Source of the DNA: Flavobacterium sp. SH_e
GTDB taxonomy: Bacteria > Bacteroidota > Bacteroidia > Flavobacteriales > Flavobacteriaceae
Assembly: GCF_025717045.1 (NCBI RefSeq)
Contig: NZ_JAOVZN010000001.1
Coordinates: 372,001-436,000, forward strand
Length of the DNA: 64,000 bases
Reading direction: 5' to 3'
Below, one piece after another: positions 18,221 through 25,901 of this stretch (positions are counted from its first letter, which is position 1; each line of letters opens with the position of its first letter). The notes below the pieces were generated by a model. It did not search any database, was not told where the DNA came from, and saw nothing but the letters and a program-made list of their open reading frames with translations. The position numbers were made by a program, and so were the translations under genes.

Positions 18221-18266
18221 CCCGTGGTTGAAACCACGGGCTATGTTTGAATATATATATGCGCAT
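18221..18266 (+). repeat. REP-like palindromic repeat, copy 2
   Basis: CCCGTGG-TTGAAA-CCACGGG is a perfect 7-bp hairpin, followed by CTATG, TTGAATATA and TATGCGCAT. It shares its core and downstream words, in the same order and orientation, with 14026-14065. Such dispersed hairpins are common REP-type elements; no associated transposase is in the window. Confidence 0.75.
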
Positions 18267-18317
18267 AGCGAAAAAAAAAAAAAAATGAGCTATGAATTAC
18301 AAGTGTCATCACACTAA

Positions 18318-18343
18318 TAATTCATAACTCATAATTCATAACT
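18318..18343 (-). repeat. Inverted partner of the 14-bp tandem repeats
   Basis: TAATTCATAACTCATAATTCATAACT is the reverse complement of the tandem-repeat words at 18148-18175. It begins nine bases beyond the metQ stop codon, so it may also act as a 3' structure for the metNIQ transcript. Between it and the REP-like copy are an A15 tract and a small GTGTCATCACAC palindrome. Confidence 0.7.
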
Positions 18344-18351
18344 TAAAAAAA

Positions 18352-19164
18352 TTACCAGCCTTTTACAGCTCCACCTTTAAATTCTTGCTCGGCTGCTTTT
18401 TCAACTTCTGGAGATTGAAAAGCTTGTAAAAACTGTTTTACTTTTTCTTCGTTTTTATTGTCTTCACGGCTTACTACCAAATTCACATAAGGTGAATCTT
18501 TATCTTCAACAAACAAAGCGTCACGAGAAGGAACCAATCCAGCTGCAGAAGCAAAAGTATTGTTGATAATCGCGATAGAAACATTTTGGTCGTCTAAAGC
18601 TCTTGGCAATTGAGGCGCTTCTAATTCTAAAATTTTTAAGTTTTTAGGATTGCTTACAATGTCTGTTACTTTTGGCAACAAACCAACGCCGTCTTTTAGT
18701 TTCAATAATCCGTTTTTCTGTAAAAGCAATAACGAACGTCCGCCGTTTGTTGGATCATTTGGAATAATAATCGTGCTTTCGTTTTTCAATTCAGAAAGGC
18801 TTTTTATTTTTTTAGAATAACCAGCAATCGGGTATACAAATGTATTTCCGATAATAGCCAATTTGTAACCTCTTTGTTTAGACTGCTCATCTAAATATGG
18901 TTTGTGCTGAAAAGCATTTGCGTCAATATCGCCTTGGCTTAAAGCTTCATTTGGAATTACATAATCGTTGAAAGAAACCAATTCTACTTCCAATCCGAAT
19001 TTTTCTTTTGCCACTTTTTTAGCTGCTTCAGCCACTTTCAATTCTGGTCCAGAAGCAACTCCCACTTTTATAAAATGAGGATCATTATTTTTTTTGTTTC
19101 CGCAATTAACCAAAACAAAAGACAAAGCAAATATCCCGGCAGTTTTTAAAATATTTAATTTCAT
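18352..19164 (-). CDS. metQ: Methionine ABC transporter substrate-binding lipoprotein
   Basis: 270 residues. Lipobox LVNC (Cys at about 22) gives a lipid-anchored periplasmic protein. NlpA/MetQ family features are KVGVASGPELKVAEAAKKVA, LSQGDIDANAFQHKPYLD, NDPTNGGRSLLLLQKNGLL, LDDQNVSIAIINNTFA and a C-terminal GAVKGW. MetQ binds D/L-methionine and delivers it to MetNI. It is the last gene of metN-metI-metQ, 44 bp after metI. A cysteine or other amino-acid ligand is possible, but the NAF(Q)H-type motif and operon order fit methionine. Confidence 0.93.
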   Translation of the reverse strand: MKLNILKTAGIFALSFVLVNCGNKKNNDPHFIKVGVASGPELKVAEAAKKVAKEKFGLEVELVSFNDYVIPNEALSQGDIDANAFQHKPYLDEQSKQRGYKLAIIGNTFVYPIAGYSKKIKSLSELKNESTIIIPNDPTNGGRSLLLLQKNGLLKLKDGVGLLPKVTDIVSNPKNLKILELEAPQLPRALDDQNVSIAIINNTFASAAGLVPSRDALFVEDKDSPYVNLVVSREDNKNEEKVKQFLQAFQSPEVEKAAEQEFKGGAVKGW

Positions 19165-19208
19165 GATTGTTCTATTTTTTAATTTTTAATTCTAAATTTT
19201 TAATTTGA

Positions 19209-19862
19209 TTATCTATGATCAAATCGTTTTGATAATCTGTCTCCAGCAAACTGAATCGCAAATACCAAGATGACCAATAAAGCCAAAACCGAATTCATTG
19301 TCACGGCATCGTAACCAATATATCCGTATTGATAACCAACTTGTCCTAATCCGCCTGCTCCAACAGCTCCGCCCATTGCAGAATAACCTACAAGTGTGAT
19401 TAAAGTAATCGACGCTGCATTGATTAAAGAAGGGAGAGCTTCTGGCAATAATACTTTATACACAATTTGTAAAGGAGTTGCTCCTAATGCTCTTGCTGCT
19501 TCGATTAATCCAGACGGAAGGCTCAGCAAACTATTTTCTACCAAACGCGCAATAAATGGCGCTGCTCCAATACTCAACGGAACCAAAGCCGCACTAACAC
19601 CAATTGAAGTTCCAACAATGGCGCGTGTAAACGGAATCATCCAAACGATCAAAATAATAAACGGAATAGAACGAAAAACGTTCACTACAACCGATAATGT
19701 TCTATTTAAAACAGGCTGTTCCAGAATTTGATTTTTACGGGTTAAGAACAGTAAAATTCCTGTTGGCAATCCTAATAAAAAACCAAAAAAGCCCGATACA
19801 AAAGTCATAACAATGGTTTCCCATGTTCCTTTTAACAATAAATCTATAAGAGAATCAGACAT
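19209..19862 (-). CDS. metI: Methionine ABC transporter permease
   Basis: 217 residues, five predicted membrane helices, length normal for MetI. The EAA-type coupling loop is [24 protein letters not shown]. It also has [20 protein letters not shown] and [17 protein letters not shown], typical of this permease family. It overlaps the end of metN by 8 bp (19855-19862), which indicates translational coupling. Confidence 0.95.
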   Translation of the reverse strand: MSDSLIDLLLKGTWETIVMTFVSGFFGFLLGLPTGILLFLTRKNQILEQPVLNRTLSVVVNVFRSIPFIILIVWMIPFTRAIVGTSIGVSAALVPLSIGAAPFIARLVENSLLSLPSGLIEAARALGATPLQIVYKVLLPEALPSLINAASITLITLVGYSAMGGAVGAGGLGQVGYQYGYIGYDAVTMNSVLALLVILVFAIQFAGDRLSKRFDHR

Positions 19863-20886
19863 AACCTAAAATTTCTGTTTTAATGTGTTTTGAATTAAAA
19901 TATTGAATTGCTGCGTCATAATTTTCGCGTTTTCCTGAAAGTTCAATCAGCATTACACCAAAATTCACTTCGCCAGCCTGATCCATTTGTGCGCTAACAA
20001 TTTTAAAATCGGTATCAAAAAGTCTTGAAACTTCTGAGATAACTGGTTCATTAACTGATTTTCCTGTCATTTCCAGTTTCAATAACGGATTCAAGCTTCC
20101 ATTATCTTGCTTTTGTAATTTTTCCTGATAAACAGACGGAATTTCGATATGAAGTGAAGAAGAAATAAACTCTTTTGTCAATTCATGTTTCGGGTCTGCG
20201 AAAATTTCTCCAACACTTCCCTGCTCTATTAATTTACCATGACTGATTACCGCCACTTCATCGCAAATCGATTTTACAACTTCCATTTGGTGCGTGATTA
20301 ACAAAACAGTTATATTAAGACGTTTGTTAATGTCTTTCAATAAATTTAAAATCGACCTTGTTGTTGCTGGATCAAGTGCGCTTGTCGCTTCATCACAAAG
20401 CAAAACTTTCGGATTATTAGCCAAAGTTCTTGCAATGGCAACTCTCTGTTTTTGTCCTCCCGAAAGACTTGCTGGATAATCGTTGGCTTTTTCAGCCAAA
20501 CCAACCAATTGCAATAATTCTAAAACACGAGTTTTGATTTCATTTTTTGACGTTCCAGCCAATTCTAATGGAAAAGCAACATTTTCGAAAACCGTTCTCG
20601 AAGAAAGTAAGTTGAAATGCTGAAAAATCATTCCGATTTGTCTTCTTTCAATTGCCAGTTCTGCATTTGATAATTGCATCAAAGCTTTTCCATCAACAAT
20701 GATTTCTCCAGAAGTTGGTCTTTCCAACAAATTCACACAACGAATCAGTGTACTTTTTCCTGCTCCAGAGGTTCCAATTACACCAAAAATTTTCCCTTCA
20801 GGAACTCTAAGCGAGACATCGGACAAAGCAGAAACGATTCTGTCTTTCTGATGAAAAGTTTTGGTTACATTTTTTAATTCAATCAT
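19855..20886 (-). CDS. metN: Methionine ABC transporter ATP-binding protein
   Basis: 343 residues from ATG 20886 ([11 protein letters not shown]). An upstream in-frame start at 20919 lies inside the terminator hairpin and was rejected. Walker A is [12 protein letters not shown]-loop IFQHFNLL, signature [13 protein letters not shown], Walker [14 protein letters not shown] and H-loop LITHQ. Residues about 265-343 are the NIL regulatory domain ([15 protein letters not shown]), through which methionine inhibits transport in MetN proteins. Expression is probably controlled by the leader and terminator upstream (20905-21054). Confidence 0.96.
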   Translation of the reverse strand: MIELKNVTKTFHQKDRIVSALSDVSLRVPEGKIFGVIGTSGAGKSTLIRCVNLLERPTSGEIIVDGKALMQLSNAELAIERRQIGMIFQHFNLLSSRTVFENVAFPLELAGTSKNEIKTRVLELLQLVGLAEKANDYPASLSGGQKQRVAIARTLANNPKVLLCDEATSALDPATTRSILNLLKDINKRLNITVLLITHQMEVVKSICDEVAVISHGKLIEQGSVGEIFADPKHELTKEFISSSLHIEIPSVYQEKLQKQDNGSLNPLLKLEMTGKSVNEPVISEVSRLFDTDFKIVSAQMDQAGEVNFGVMLIELSGKRENYDAAIQYFNSKHIKTEILGYV

Positions 20887-20904
20887 TTTTAAAAGTTTAA
20901 AAAC

Positions 20905-20940
20905 AAAAAAGCCTTTCAACTATTTATGAAAGGCTTTTTT
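20905..20940 (-). terminator. Intrinsic terminator between leader peptide and metN (attenuator)
   Basis: On the minus strand GCCTTTCA (20934-20927) and TGAAAGGC (20918-20911) form an 8-bp stem, followed directly by six T. The flanking A6/T6 could extend the stem to 14 bp. It lies 18 nt before the metN start and after the leader ORF, so it must be read through to express metNIQ. TATTTAT just upstream is complementary to ATAAATA in the terminator's 5' arm and loop and could form an antiterminator. Confidence 0.85.
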
Positions 20941-20958
20941 GAAATAAATAACATTATT

Positions 20959-21054
20959 TTATATATAAGCCAGATCAACAAATACCATAATAGCATCACA
21001 GCACATCATGCTGCAACGATAATAATTATTCATTTTCTGGTTCTCTTTGTTCAT
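20959..21054 (-). CDS. Candidate Met/Cys-rich leader peptide of the metNIQ operon
   Basis: A 31-codon frame, ATG 21054 to TAA 20961-20959. Its centre reads RCSMMCCD, that is Met-Met-Cys-Cys at codons 16-19, with further Met at 1, 8 and 23. Clustered codons for the sulfur amino acids directly before an intrinsic terminator and a methionine importer fit ribosome-mediated attenuation. A -7-like box TAAATTTG ends 8 nt before the ATG, so the mRNA would be almost leaderless. No canonical SAM-I aptamer was recognised in the leader. No homologue was searched. Confidence 0.65.
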   Translation of the reverse strand: MNKENQKMNNYYRCSMMCCDAIMVFVDLAYI

Positions 21055-21062
21055 AGCGAGTG

Positions 21063-21070
21063 CAAATTTA
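21063..21070 (-). promoter_or_regulatory. Bacteroidota -7 promoter box for the metNIQ leader
   Basis: Minus-strand TAAATTTG matches TAnnTTTG exactly and is placed 8 nt before the leader ATG at 21054. No clear -33 TTTG at about 19-bp spacing was found. Confidence 0.55.
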
Positions 21071-21272
21071 AATAGTTATTTTCAATTTTAACGCATAAAT
21101 CGTTAAAACTTTTATTAACCTATCAATTTAGTAGGTTATTTTAAAATCTAATCTTGAAAATTGAAAATTCCAAGTTTTATTTTCAATTCATAAAAAATTC
21201 CAAATTCCAATTTGAAGTTTTCATTTTGGAATTTGGAATTTATCATTAGATTCCGAAATCGGAACTTAAATA

Positions 21273-22280
21273 CTAATTATTCTGTTCTGAAATCGTTGAC
21301 TTATTTAGTTTTATAACTCTAATTTTTTTATTTGTATTATCAGATAAAAAAATGCGGTCGTCAAGTTGTGCAGTTCCTAAAATTGCTCCAAAAGCATTTT
21401 GCCCTAAAATATCAGAAGCACTTAAAACTGCTTTGTAATTCATTTTAATAAACTCTACTTTAGGGTATAATTTTAAATAAGACGCACTTCCAACATTTTC
21501 TGACGTTACAGCCCAATCTTTACTAAAAGATACTGCAATTGGTTTTATATCTACAAATTGAACTAATTCTGGTTCGATAGGAGTTGTCAGTGAGTTTGTA
21601 GCATTCTTTTTAATATTGGCAATATTATAATACAGATAACTTTTAGCATCTCTTCCTGCTACAACCAGATTTCCTCCGTAAACATCAAGTGAATAAATTT
21701 CTGTGTAGCCTTTTAATGTATTTAATTTAGCAATTGGCTTTAAATCCCAAGTACTTGTTTCTGTAATTTGAGTAGCGTCAAGCACTTTTATACTATTTTC
21801 TTTTTCTTTTACAAATACCAATCCGTCTTTTGCAACAACTCCAAAAACGTGTACAAAAGTCTGCCACCACTGGCCATTTCCAACGGTACTGATTCCAGCA
21901 TTTGTTATTTCATCAAAAACAAACAATCGCGATTCGGTACTTCCAACATAAATTCGGCCATTATCTACACTAACCGATGTTAAGCTCGTTAGCGGAATTG
22001 TAGTGGTACCTTTTGTATATTCTTTAATTGTTTTAATATGTTCAAGGGTTAATGCATTAAAAATTTCTAAAACATTTCCGTTTATGACATATAATTTTTC
22101 GTTTGATATTGTAATTCCTTTTGGATCAAAAGCTTCTGTACTTCCTGGAATATTTGCGTTGGTGATAGAAGCCTCATCAGTTGGATAAAAATAAGTATAA
22201 TCTTTTGTGGCAACATTATCATCTTTACTGCAATTTGTAAAAAAACAAAGTACAAGAATAAGCGGTAAAATATGTTTCAT
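21273..22280 (-). CDS. Lipoprotein of unknown function, probable beta-propeller
   Basis: 335 residues from ATG 22280 (MKHILPLILVLCFFTNCSK); lipobox FTNC gives Cys at about 15. An ATG at 22304 would add eight residues and overlap the previous gene. The mature part has repeated strand pairs of the type GRIYVGSTESRLFVFDE, DGLVFVKEKENSIKVLD and GGNLVVAGRDAKSYLYY, spaced about 45 residues, suggesting a beta-propeller. No catalytic motif recognised. It is 14 bp downstream of the metalloprotease-like lipoprotein gene and surely in its operon, so it may be a partner or scaffold for that protein. Confidence 0.8.
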   Translation of the reverse strand: MKHILPLILVLCFFTNCSKDDNVATKDYTYFYPTDEASITNANIPGSTEAFDPKGITISNEKLYVINGNVLEIFNALTLEHIKTIKEYTKGTTTIPLTSLTSVSVDNGRIYVGSTESRLFVFDEITNAGISTVGNGQWWQTFVHVFGVVAKDGLVFVKEKENSIKVLDATQITETSTWDLKPIAKLNTLKGYTEIYSLDVYGGNLVVAGRDAKSYLYYNIANIKKNATNSLTTPIEPELVQFVDIKPIAVSFSKDWAVTSENVGSASYLKLYPKVEFIKMNYKAVLSASDILGQNAFGAILGTAQLDDRIFLSDNTNKKIRVIKLNKSTISEQNN

Positions 22281-22294
22281 GAATGATTTATTGT

Positions 22295-23509
22295 TTAGTT
22301 CCATTTTCCTTCACCTTTATATTTCAGTAAAAATGGATTTTTAGGATTAATAGTAAATACTGGTTTTTTATAAGTTCCTGTTACATAACTTGTTTTTGCA
22401 TAGGTTTTTAATACCTCTGGATCTGTAAAAGGAAGATCATTTAAATAAATTAAATATTTATAAAAATGAGTCAGCATTTCTTGTTGTCCTCCGCCTTCGC
22501 CACTATTGGCTAAATTACTGCTGTGGCTGAAACCAATATGGTGCGAATATTCATGCGACCAAACTGACATTTCTCCAACCCAATGTCCTGTTACATATCC
22601 TGATTCCCATTGCGATGCCAGATTTCCTCCGCCCCAAGCAGAATCTCCGCCTACCATTGCCATCCAAACGGTTCTTTTATCTAGATAATTCCAATATATT
22701 TTTTCGATTTCTTCTTTAGAATAATAATCATAAACACCATCGACATCATCAGCATTTCCGTGCCAGTTCAAAGCGCCGTTTATTTCCGTTCCTGCTGCAG
22801 TTGCCTGTTCTTGCTTGTATCTATCAAAATTGATAAAAGTGTCATAATACAAAGGATGGCTCAAAGCATAAGAATAATTGATGATCATGGTTATTGCTTC
22901 TTTTGCCAAAGCTGGATTCATCGGAAGAAATTTACCATATTCATTAATGTGATAGCCATCATGAAACTGAACTAAATGTGTTGATTTTATTTTTTTGAAT
23001 TTTTGAAATAAAGGATCATCTGATTCAACAGAAAATTCTATTGCTCCTGAAGAGAAACCTTCAATTTTATCAATCGTTACGGTATTTCCTGTTTCCAACA
23101 AATAATCGTTTTTCTGCTCTGTTAAAGGCAATTTATGAAACGAACGATGAAAAGCTGGAACTTCTGAAAAACTGTAAATTAAAAATCGCTTATCATAATT
23201 AGGCAGTTTTGCATACACTTTCACATTTGTTAATCCGACTGGAGAATAAAGCGAAATTTGTACCGAATCTTTTCCTTTTTGAATAACTTGAAACGGTTCA
23301 TTTACTCTAAACCAGCGATCAGCTTTATTGTACATTATTGAAGGATCTTCATCGTCTTCAAACATAGTCATTGGATGATTTCCGTCTGGCAAAGCTGTGG
23401 CATCAATGCTTGGCAGATAATTTGGCTGGTACGAATCGCTATCGTCACTACAGCCTAAAATTATACTTGAAAAAAGAGCAAGTAAAAAATAGTGAGTGTT
23501 TTTTCTCAT
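22295..23509 (-). CDS. Putative metzincin-type zinc metalloprotease lipoprotein
   Basis: 404 residues; lipobox IILGC (Cys at about 20) then an Asp/Ser-rich linker. Residues 319-329 read HEYSHHIGFSH, the extended zinc site HExxHxxGxxH of metzincins, with Glu320 as the probable catalytic base. A Met at about 345 (GGGQQEM) could be a Met-turn, although it is closer to the zinc site than in many families. The first 200 residues are predicted beta-rich (VQISLYSPVGLTNVKVYAKLP). I do not recognise a named family. It is the first gene of a two-gene operon with a strong promoter overlapped by a palindrome at 23553-23581. Confidence 0.78.
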   Translation of the reverse strand: MRKNTHYFLLALFSSIILGCSDDSDSYQPNYLPSIDATALPDGNHPMTMFEDDEDPSIMYNKADRWFRVNEPFQVIQKGKDSVQISLYSPVGLTNVKVYAKLPNYDKRFLIYSFSEVPAFHRSFHKLPLTEQKNDYLLETGNTVTIDKIEGFSSGAIEFSVESDDPLFQKFKKIKSTHLVQFHDGYHINEYGKFLPMNPALAKEAITMIINYSYALSHPLYYDTFINFDRYKQEQATAAGTEINGALNWHGNADDVDGVYDYYSKEEIEKIYWNYLDKRTVWMAMVGGDSAWGGGNLASQWESGYVTGHWVGEMSVWSHEYSHHIGFSHSSNLANSGEGGGQQEMLTHFYKYLIYLNDLPFTDPEVLKTYAKTSYVTGTYKKPVFTINPKNPFLLKYKGEGKWN

Positions 23510-23543
23510 TGTTAAGTAAGTAGATTTGGGGTTAATTACGGTG

Positions 23544-23573
23544 CAAAACTATCAATATGCTTTTTAAAAACAA
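23544..23573 (-). promoter_or_regulatory. Bacteroidota promoter of the metalloprotease operon
   Basis: Minus strand: -33 TTG (23573-23571), a 19-bp spacer, then -7 TAGTTTTG (23551-23544), a full match to TTG-N19-TAnnTTTG. Transcription would start about 30 nt before the ATG at 23509. Confidence 0.75.
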
Positions 23574-23581
23574 GCATATTG
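23553..23581. promoter_or_regulatory. Inverted repeat overlapping the promoter (operator candidate)
   Basis: CAATATGC (23553-23560) and GCATATTG (23574-23581) are perfect 8-bp inverted repeats with a 13-bp spacer. They cover the promoter spacer and flank the -33 element, where a repressor would block RNA polymerase. Confidence 0.5.
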
Positions 23582-23662
23582 AAAGAAAAGTATTAAACCT
23601 AAATATATCCAAAGTAAGTTTTCCTTAACAGAAACTATACTTAACAATCATATTTTAAAGCT

Positions 23663-24784
23663 TTATAAGGTTAAATCTAAAGTCTCAATTTTAGATAAAT
23701 CAGAATTGAATTGAACAAAACTTGCAGGAAAACCAGATTTAATTTTTCCGAATTTATTTTCCATACCAATTGCTGCGGCTACTCTTGTCGTTGCCATTTT
23801 TATAGCTTCATCTACAGAAACATTTAAATGATTATAAGCATTTTGCACTGCTTCTGTCATTGAAATTGTTGCTCCTGCCAGATTTCCGTCTTCATTTCTG
23901 TAGAAACCATCAACTAAATGAGCATCAAAATTATCCCATTTGAAATTGGCAACTTTTCGTCCTAAAAATGTAGCATCGCTGATTAAGAAGAATTTTTCTT
24001 GTTTTAACTTAAAGGCAATTTTTGCCGCCGCATAATCACAATGCATTCCGTCTAAAATTACTGGAGCATAAACTTTTTCATTTTCAAAAACAGCTCCAAC
24101 TAAACCTGGTTCGCGATGTCCAAATTGTGTCATTGCATTAAATAAATGCGTTACAAGGTTTATTCCTTTCGAAAAATAGTATTTTGCTTCTTTGTGTGTT
24201 ATCGTCGAATGTCCGATAGAAATTGTTATTCCACTCTCGATCAGCATATTCAATTGTTCTTCAGTGAAACATTCTGGAGCAATTGTAATCACTTTTATAA
24301 CGTCCTTTCCTTTGTTGATGATTTCTTGAAGTTCCTCATCAGTAGGTTTTCGAACTTGATCAATGCTGTGCGCACCACGTCTTTCTGGATTTAAAAATGG
24401 CCCTTCCAAATGCATCCCGATTACGCCATTATTGTGCTTTTTCATATAATCGCGAACAGCTTCGATTCCTTGAAGAATAGTTTCTCGAGAAGACGAAATC
24501 AAACAAGGTAAAACGTGCGTTGTGCCATATTTCATGCTGGCATCATAAATATCCTGAATAGTCTCTTCATTTGGAGTCTGGCTGAAATAATACTTTTCTC
24601 CGCCATTAATCTGAATGTCTATAAATCCTGCCGACAGATGATTTCCCTTCAAATCAATTGTTTGAATGTCGTTTGGAATTTCTTTCTGCACAGAAACAAT
24701 AATTCCGTTCTCTACAATAACAACTCCATTTTCTATTATTTCTTCACCTGTGTGTACAACAGCATTTATAATCGCTTGTTTCAT
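23663..24784 (-). CDS. nagA: N-acetylglucosamine-6-phosphate deacetylase
   Basis: 373 residues. Amidohydrolase fold with metal and substrate motifs HLEGPFLNPERRGAH, GHSTITHKEA, THLFNAM, DGMHCD and the catalytic Asp in LISDATFLG. NagA converts GlcNAc-6-P to GlcN-6-P plus acetate in the cytoplasm, directly after MurQ in muramic-acid catabolism. No nagB is adjacent. The gene is monocistronic by layout (153 bp after the upstream gene's start region, 87 bp before the next end) and has its own promoter at 24808-24836. Confidence 0.95.
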   Translation of the reverse strand: MKQAIINAVVHTGEEIIENGVVIVENGIIVSVQKEIPNDIQTIDLKGNHLSAGFIDIQINGGEKYYFSQTPNEETIQDIYDASMKYGTTHVLPCLISSSRETILQGIEAVRDYMKKHNNGVIGMHLEGPFLNPERRGAHSIDQVRKPTDEELQEIINKGKDVIKVITIAPECFTEEQLNMLIESGITISIGHSTITHKEAKYYFSKGINLVTHLFNAMTQFGHREPGLVGAVFENEKVYAPVILDGMHCDYAAAKIAFKLKQEKFFLISDATFLGRKVANFKWDNFDAHLVDGFYRNEDGNLAGATISMTEAVQNAYNHLNVSVDEAIKMATTRVAAAIGMENKFGKIKSGFPASFVQFNSDLSKIETLDLTL

Positions 24785-24807
24785 TTTGTTTATTTCTTAT
24801 AACATTT

Positions 24808-24836
24808 CAAAGTTAAATATTATAAGTTTTAAGCAA
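24808..24836 (-). promoter_or_regulatory. Promoter of nagA
   Basis: Minus strand: TTG (24836-24834), 18-bp spacer, then TAACTTTG (24815-24808), matching the Bacteroidota consensus. The predicted start is about 15-18 nt before the nagA ATG. Confidence 0.65.
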
Positions 24837-24871
24837 AATAAACTCATTTAAAATCGCCAGAAATAATTTGG

Positions 24872-25675
24872 TTAATCTGCACCGCCATCGACACTGTCAA
24901 ATGTTTCTCGCTCCTTAGGTTTTACACTGTATTTAACTGAAACCATTGGTCCGTAATAAACATCAAACTGAGATCCGTTTGTTCGCAACTGCATCTGACC
25001 TATAATGCCTGCCAAAAAATGAATATTCGGTGTAATTCCAGCAGTATAATAAACCGATAATCTGAAAATATCAAAATGTTCTTCGGCATAATCTTTTGAA
25101 GCAAACTTCAGCATCAATTCTGTATAATAACCAATATTCGGTGCCAGAAAAATTGGCTTTTCTTTACTCTGTCTTAAATAATGATTGACTCCAAAACGTG
25201 CTCTTAATCTTGGAATCGTCTGAGGGTTGCCATTTCTGTCATCAAAAAACTTGGTTTCGAACCGCACTTGTTCAAAAAGAGAACCTTTAGGCATTTCTTG
25301 GGTATAAGTTCCCATAACGATAAGTCTATTTTCTAAGGTTTTATAATTGCCTGCTTCTTCAATGGCATATTTCTGGTTGTGGGCATATCCTAACCAAAGC
25401 TTCATATTTTTAAGCCCAGAATAAATAATCCAAGGTCTTATGACTTTACGCTGTGTATATTCAAAAGGATTTCCATTTGTGTAAGCGCCTTGGGTAACAA
25501 GCTGTAAATCTGCCTGACCGCTCAAATGCCATTTTTCTATTAACGGAAACGCAACATCAACTTCGCTTATAGATGCTGGAATAAACCCCATTGTGTAAGG
25601 AGCATCTTGAGCTTTTAATACTTGAGACAGAATGATGCAACAGAATAAAAAGAAACTCTTTTTTAATAAACTCAT
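24872..25675 (-). CDS. DUF2490-family outer-membrane protein
   Basis: 267 residues with a cleavable signal peptide ending at about VLKAQ. The mature protein alternates hydrophobic and polar residues like a small beta-barrel (WHLSGQADLQLVTQGAY, LWLGYAHNQKYAIE, RLRARFGVNHYLRQS) and resembles DUF2490 proteins of Bacteroidota, whose function is unknown. A -7-like TAAATTTG lies at 25729-25722 on the minus strand. Nothing links it functionally to nagA downstream. Confidence 0.75.
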   Translation of the reverse strand: MSLLKKSFFLFCCIILSQVLKAQDAPYTMGFIPASISEVDVAFPLIEKWHLSGQADLQLVTQGAYTNGNPFEYTQRKVIRPWIIYSGLKNMKLWLGYAHNQKYAIEEAGNYKTLENRLIVMGTYTQEMPKGSLFEQVRFETKFFDDRNGNPQTIPRLRARFGVNHYLRQSKEKPIFLAPNIGYYTELMLKFASKDYAEEHFDIFRLSVYYTAGITPNIHFLAGIIGQMQLRTNGSQFDVYYGPMVSVKYSVKPKERETFDSVDGGAD

Positions 25676-25753
25676 AATCAGTCAATATTAAATTACACGG
25701 CTGCGAAATAAGAAAGTCTATCAAATTTAAATAAAGAAGTTTTTAACTTTTTG

Positions 25754-25792
25754 AAAAAGCGGTTTCATGTTATAATTTGAAACCGCTTTTTT
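25754..25792 (-). terminator. Hairpin with T tract, downstream of the export operon
   Basis: AAAAAGCGGTTTCA (25754-25767) pairs with TGAAACCGCTTTTT (25778-25791). The stem is symmetrical and carries T tracts on both strands; it is the second of two terminators after the TolC-like gene. Confidence 0.75.
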
Positions 25793-25810
25793 AAACATTT
25801 CTTCAAAACA

Positions 25811-25845
25811 AAAAAGCTTTAGAAAATAATCTAAAGCTTTTTTTT
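25811..25845 (-). terminator. Terminator of the TolC-HlyD-ABC operon
   Basis: AAAAAGCTTTAG (25811-25822) pairs with CTAAAGCTTTTT (25831-25842), a 12-bp perfect stem with T runs on either strand. It is 57 bp past the stop of the TolC-like gene. Confidence 0.8.
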
Positions 25846-25901
25846 AATTTAAATTCTGAAAACTAATATAATGCAGACAGGTACAGACTACATATTTTTT
25901 T

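Noticed and set aside
18148..18343. CRISPR-like array
   Set aside because: The 14-bp units are directly adjacent with no spacers, and no cas genes are present.
20886..20919. Extended metN start at 20919
   Set aside because: The extension lies in the terminator hairpin, and MetN proteins start at [11 protein letters not shown] as seen from 20886.
20887..21120. SAM riboswitch upstream of metN
   Set aside because: I looked for the conserved SAM-I core and found none; a leader peptide with MMCC codons plus a terminator explains the region better. A riboswitch of an unfamiliar class cannot be excluded without a covariance search.
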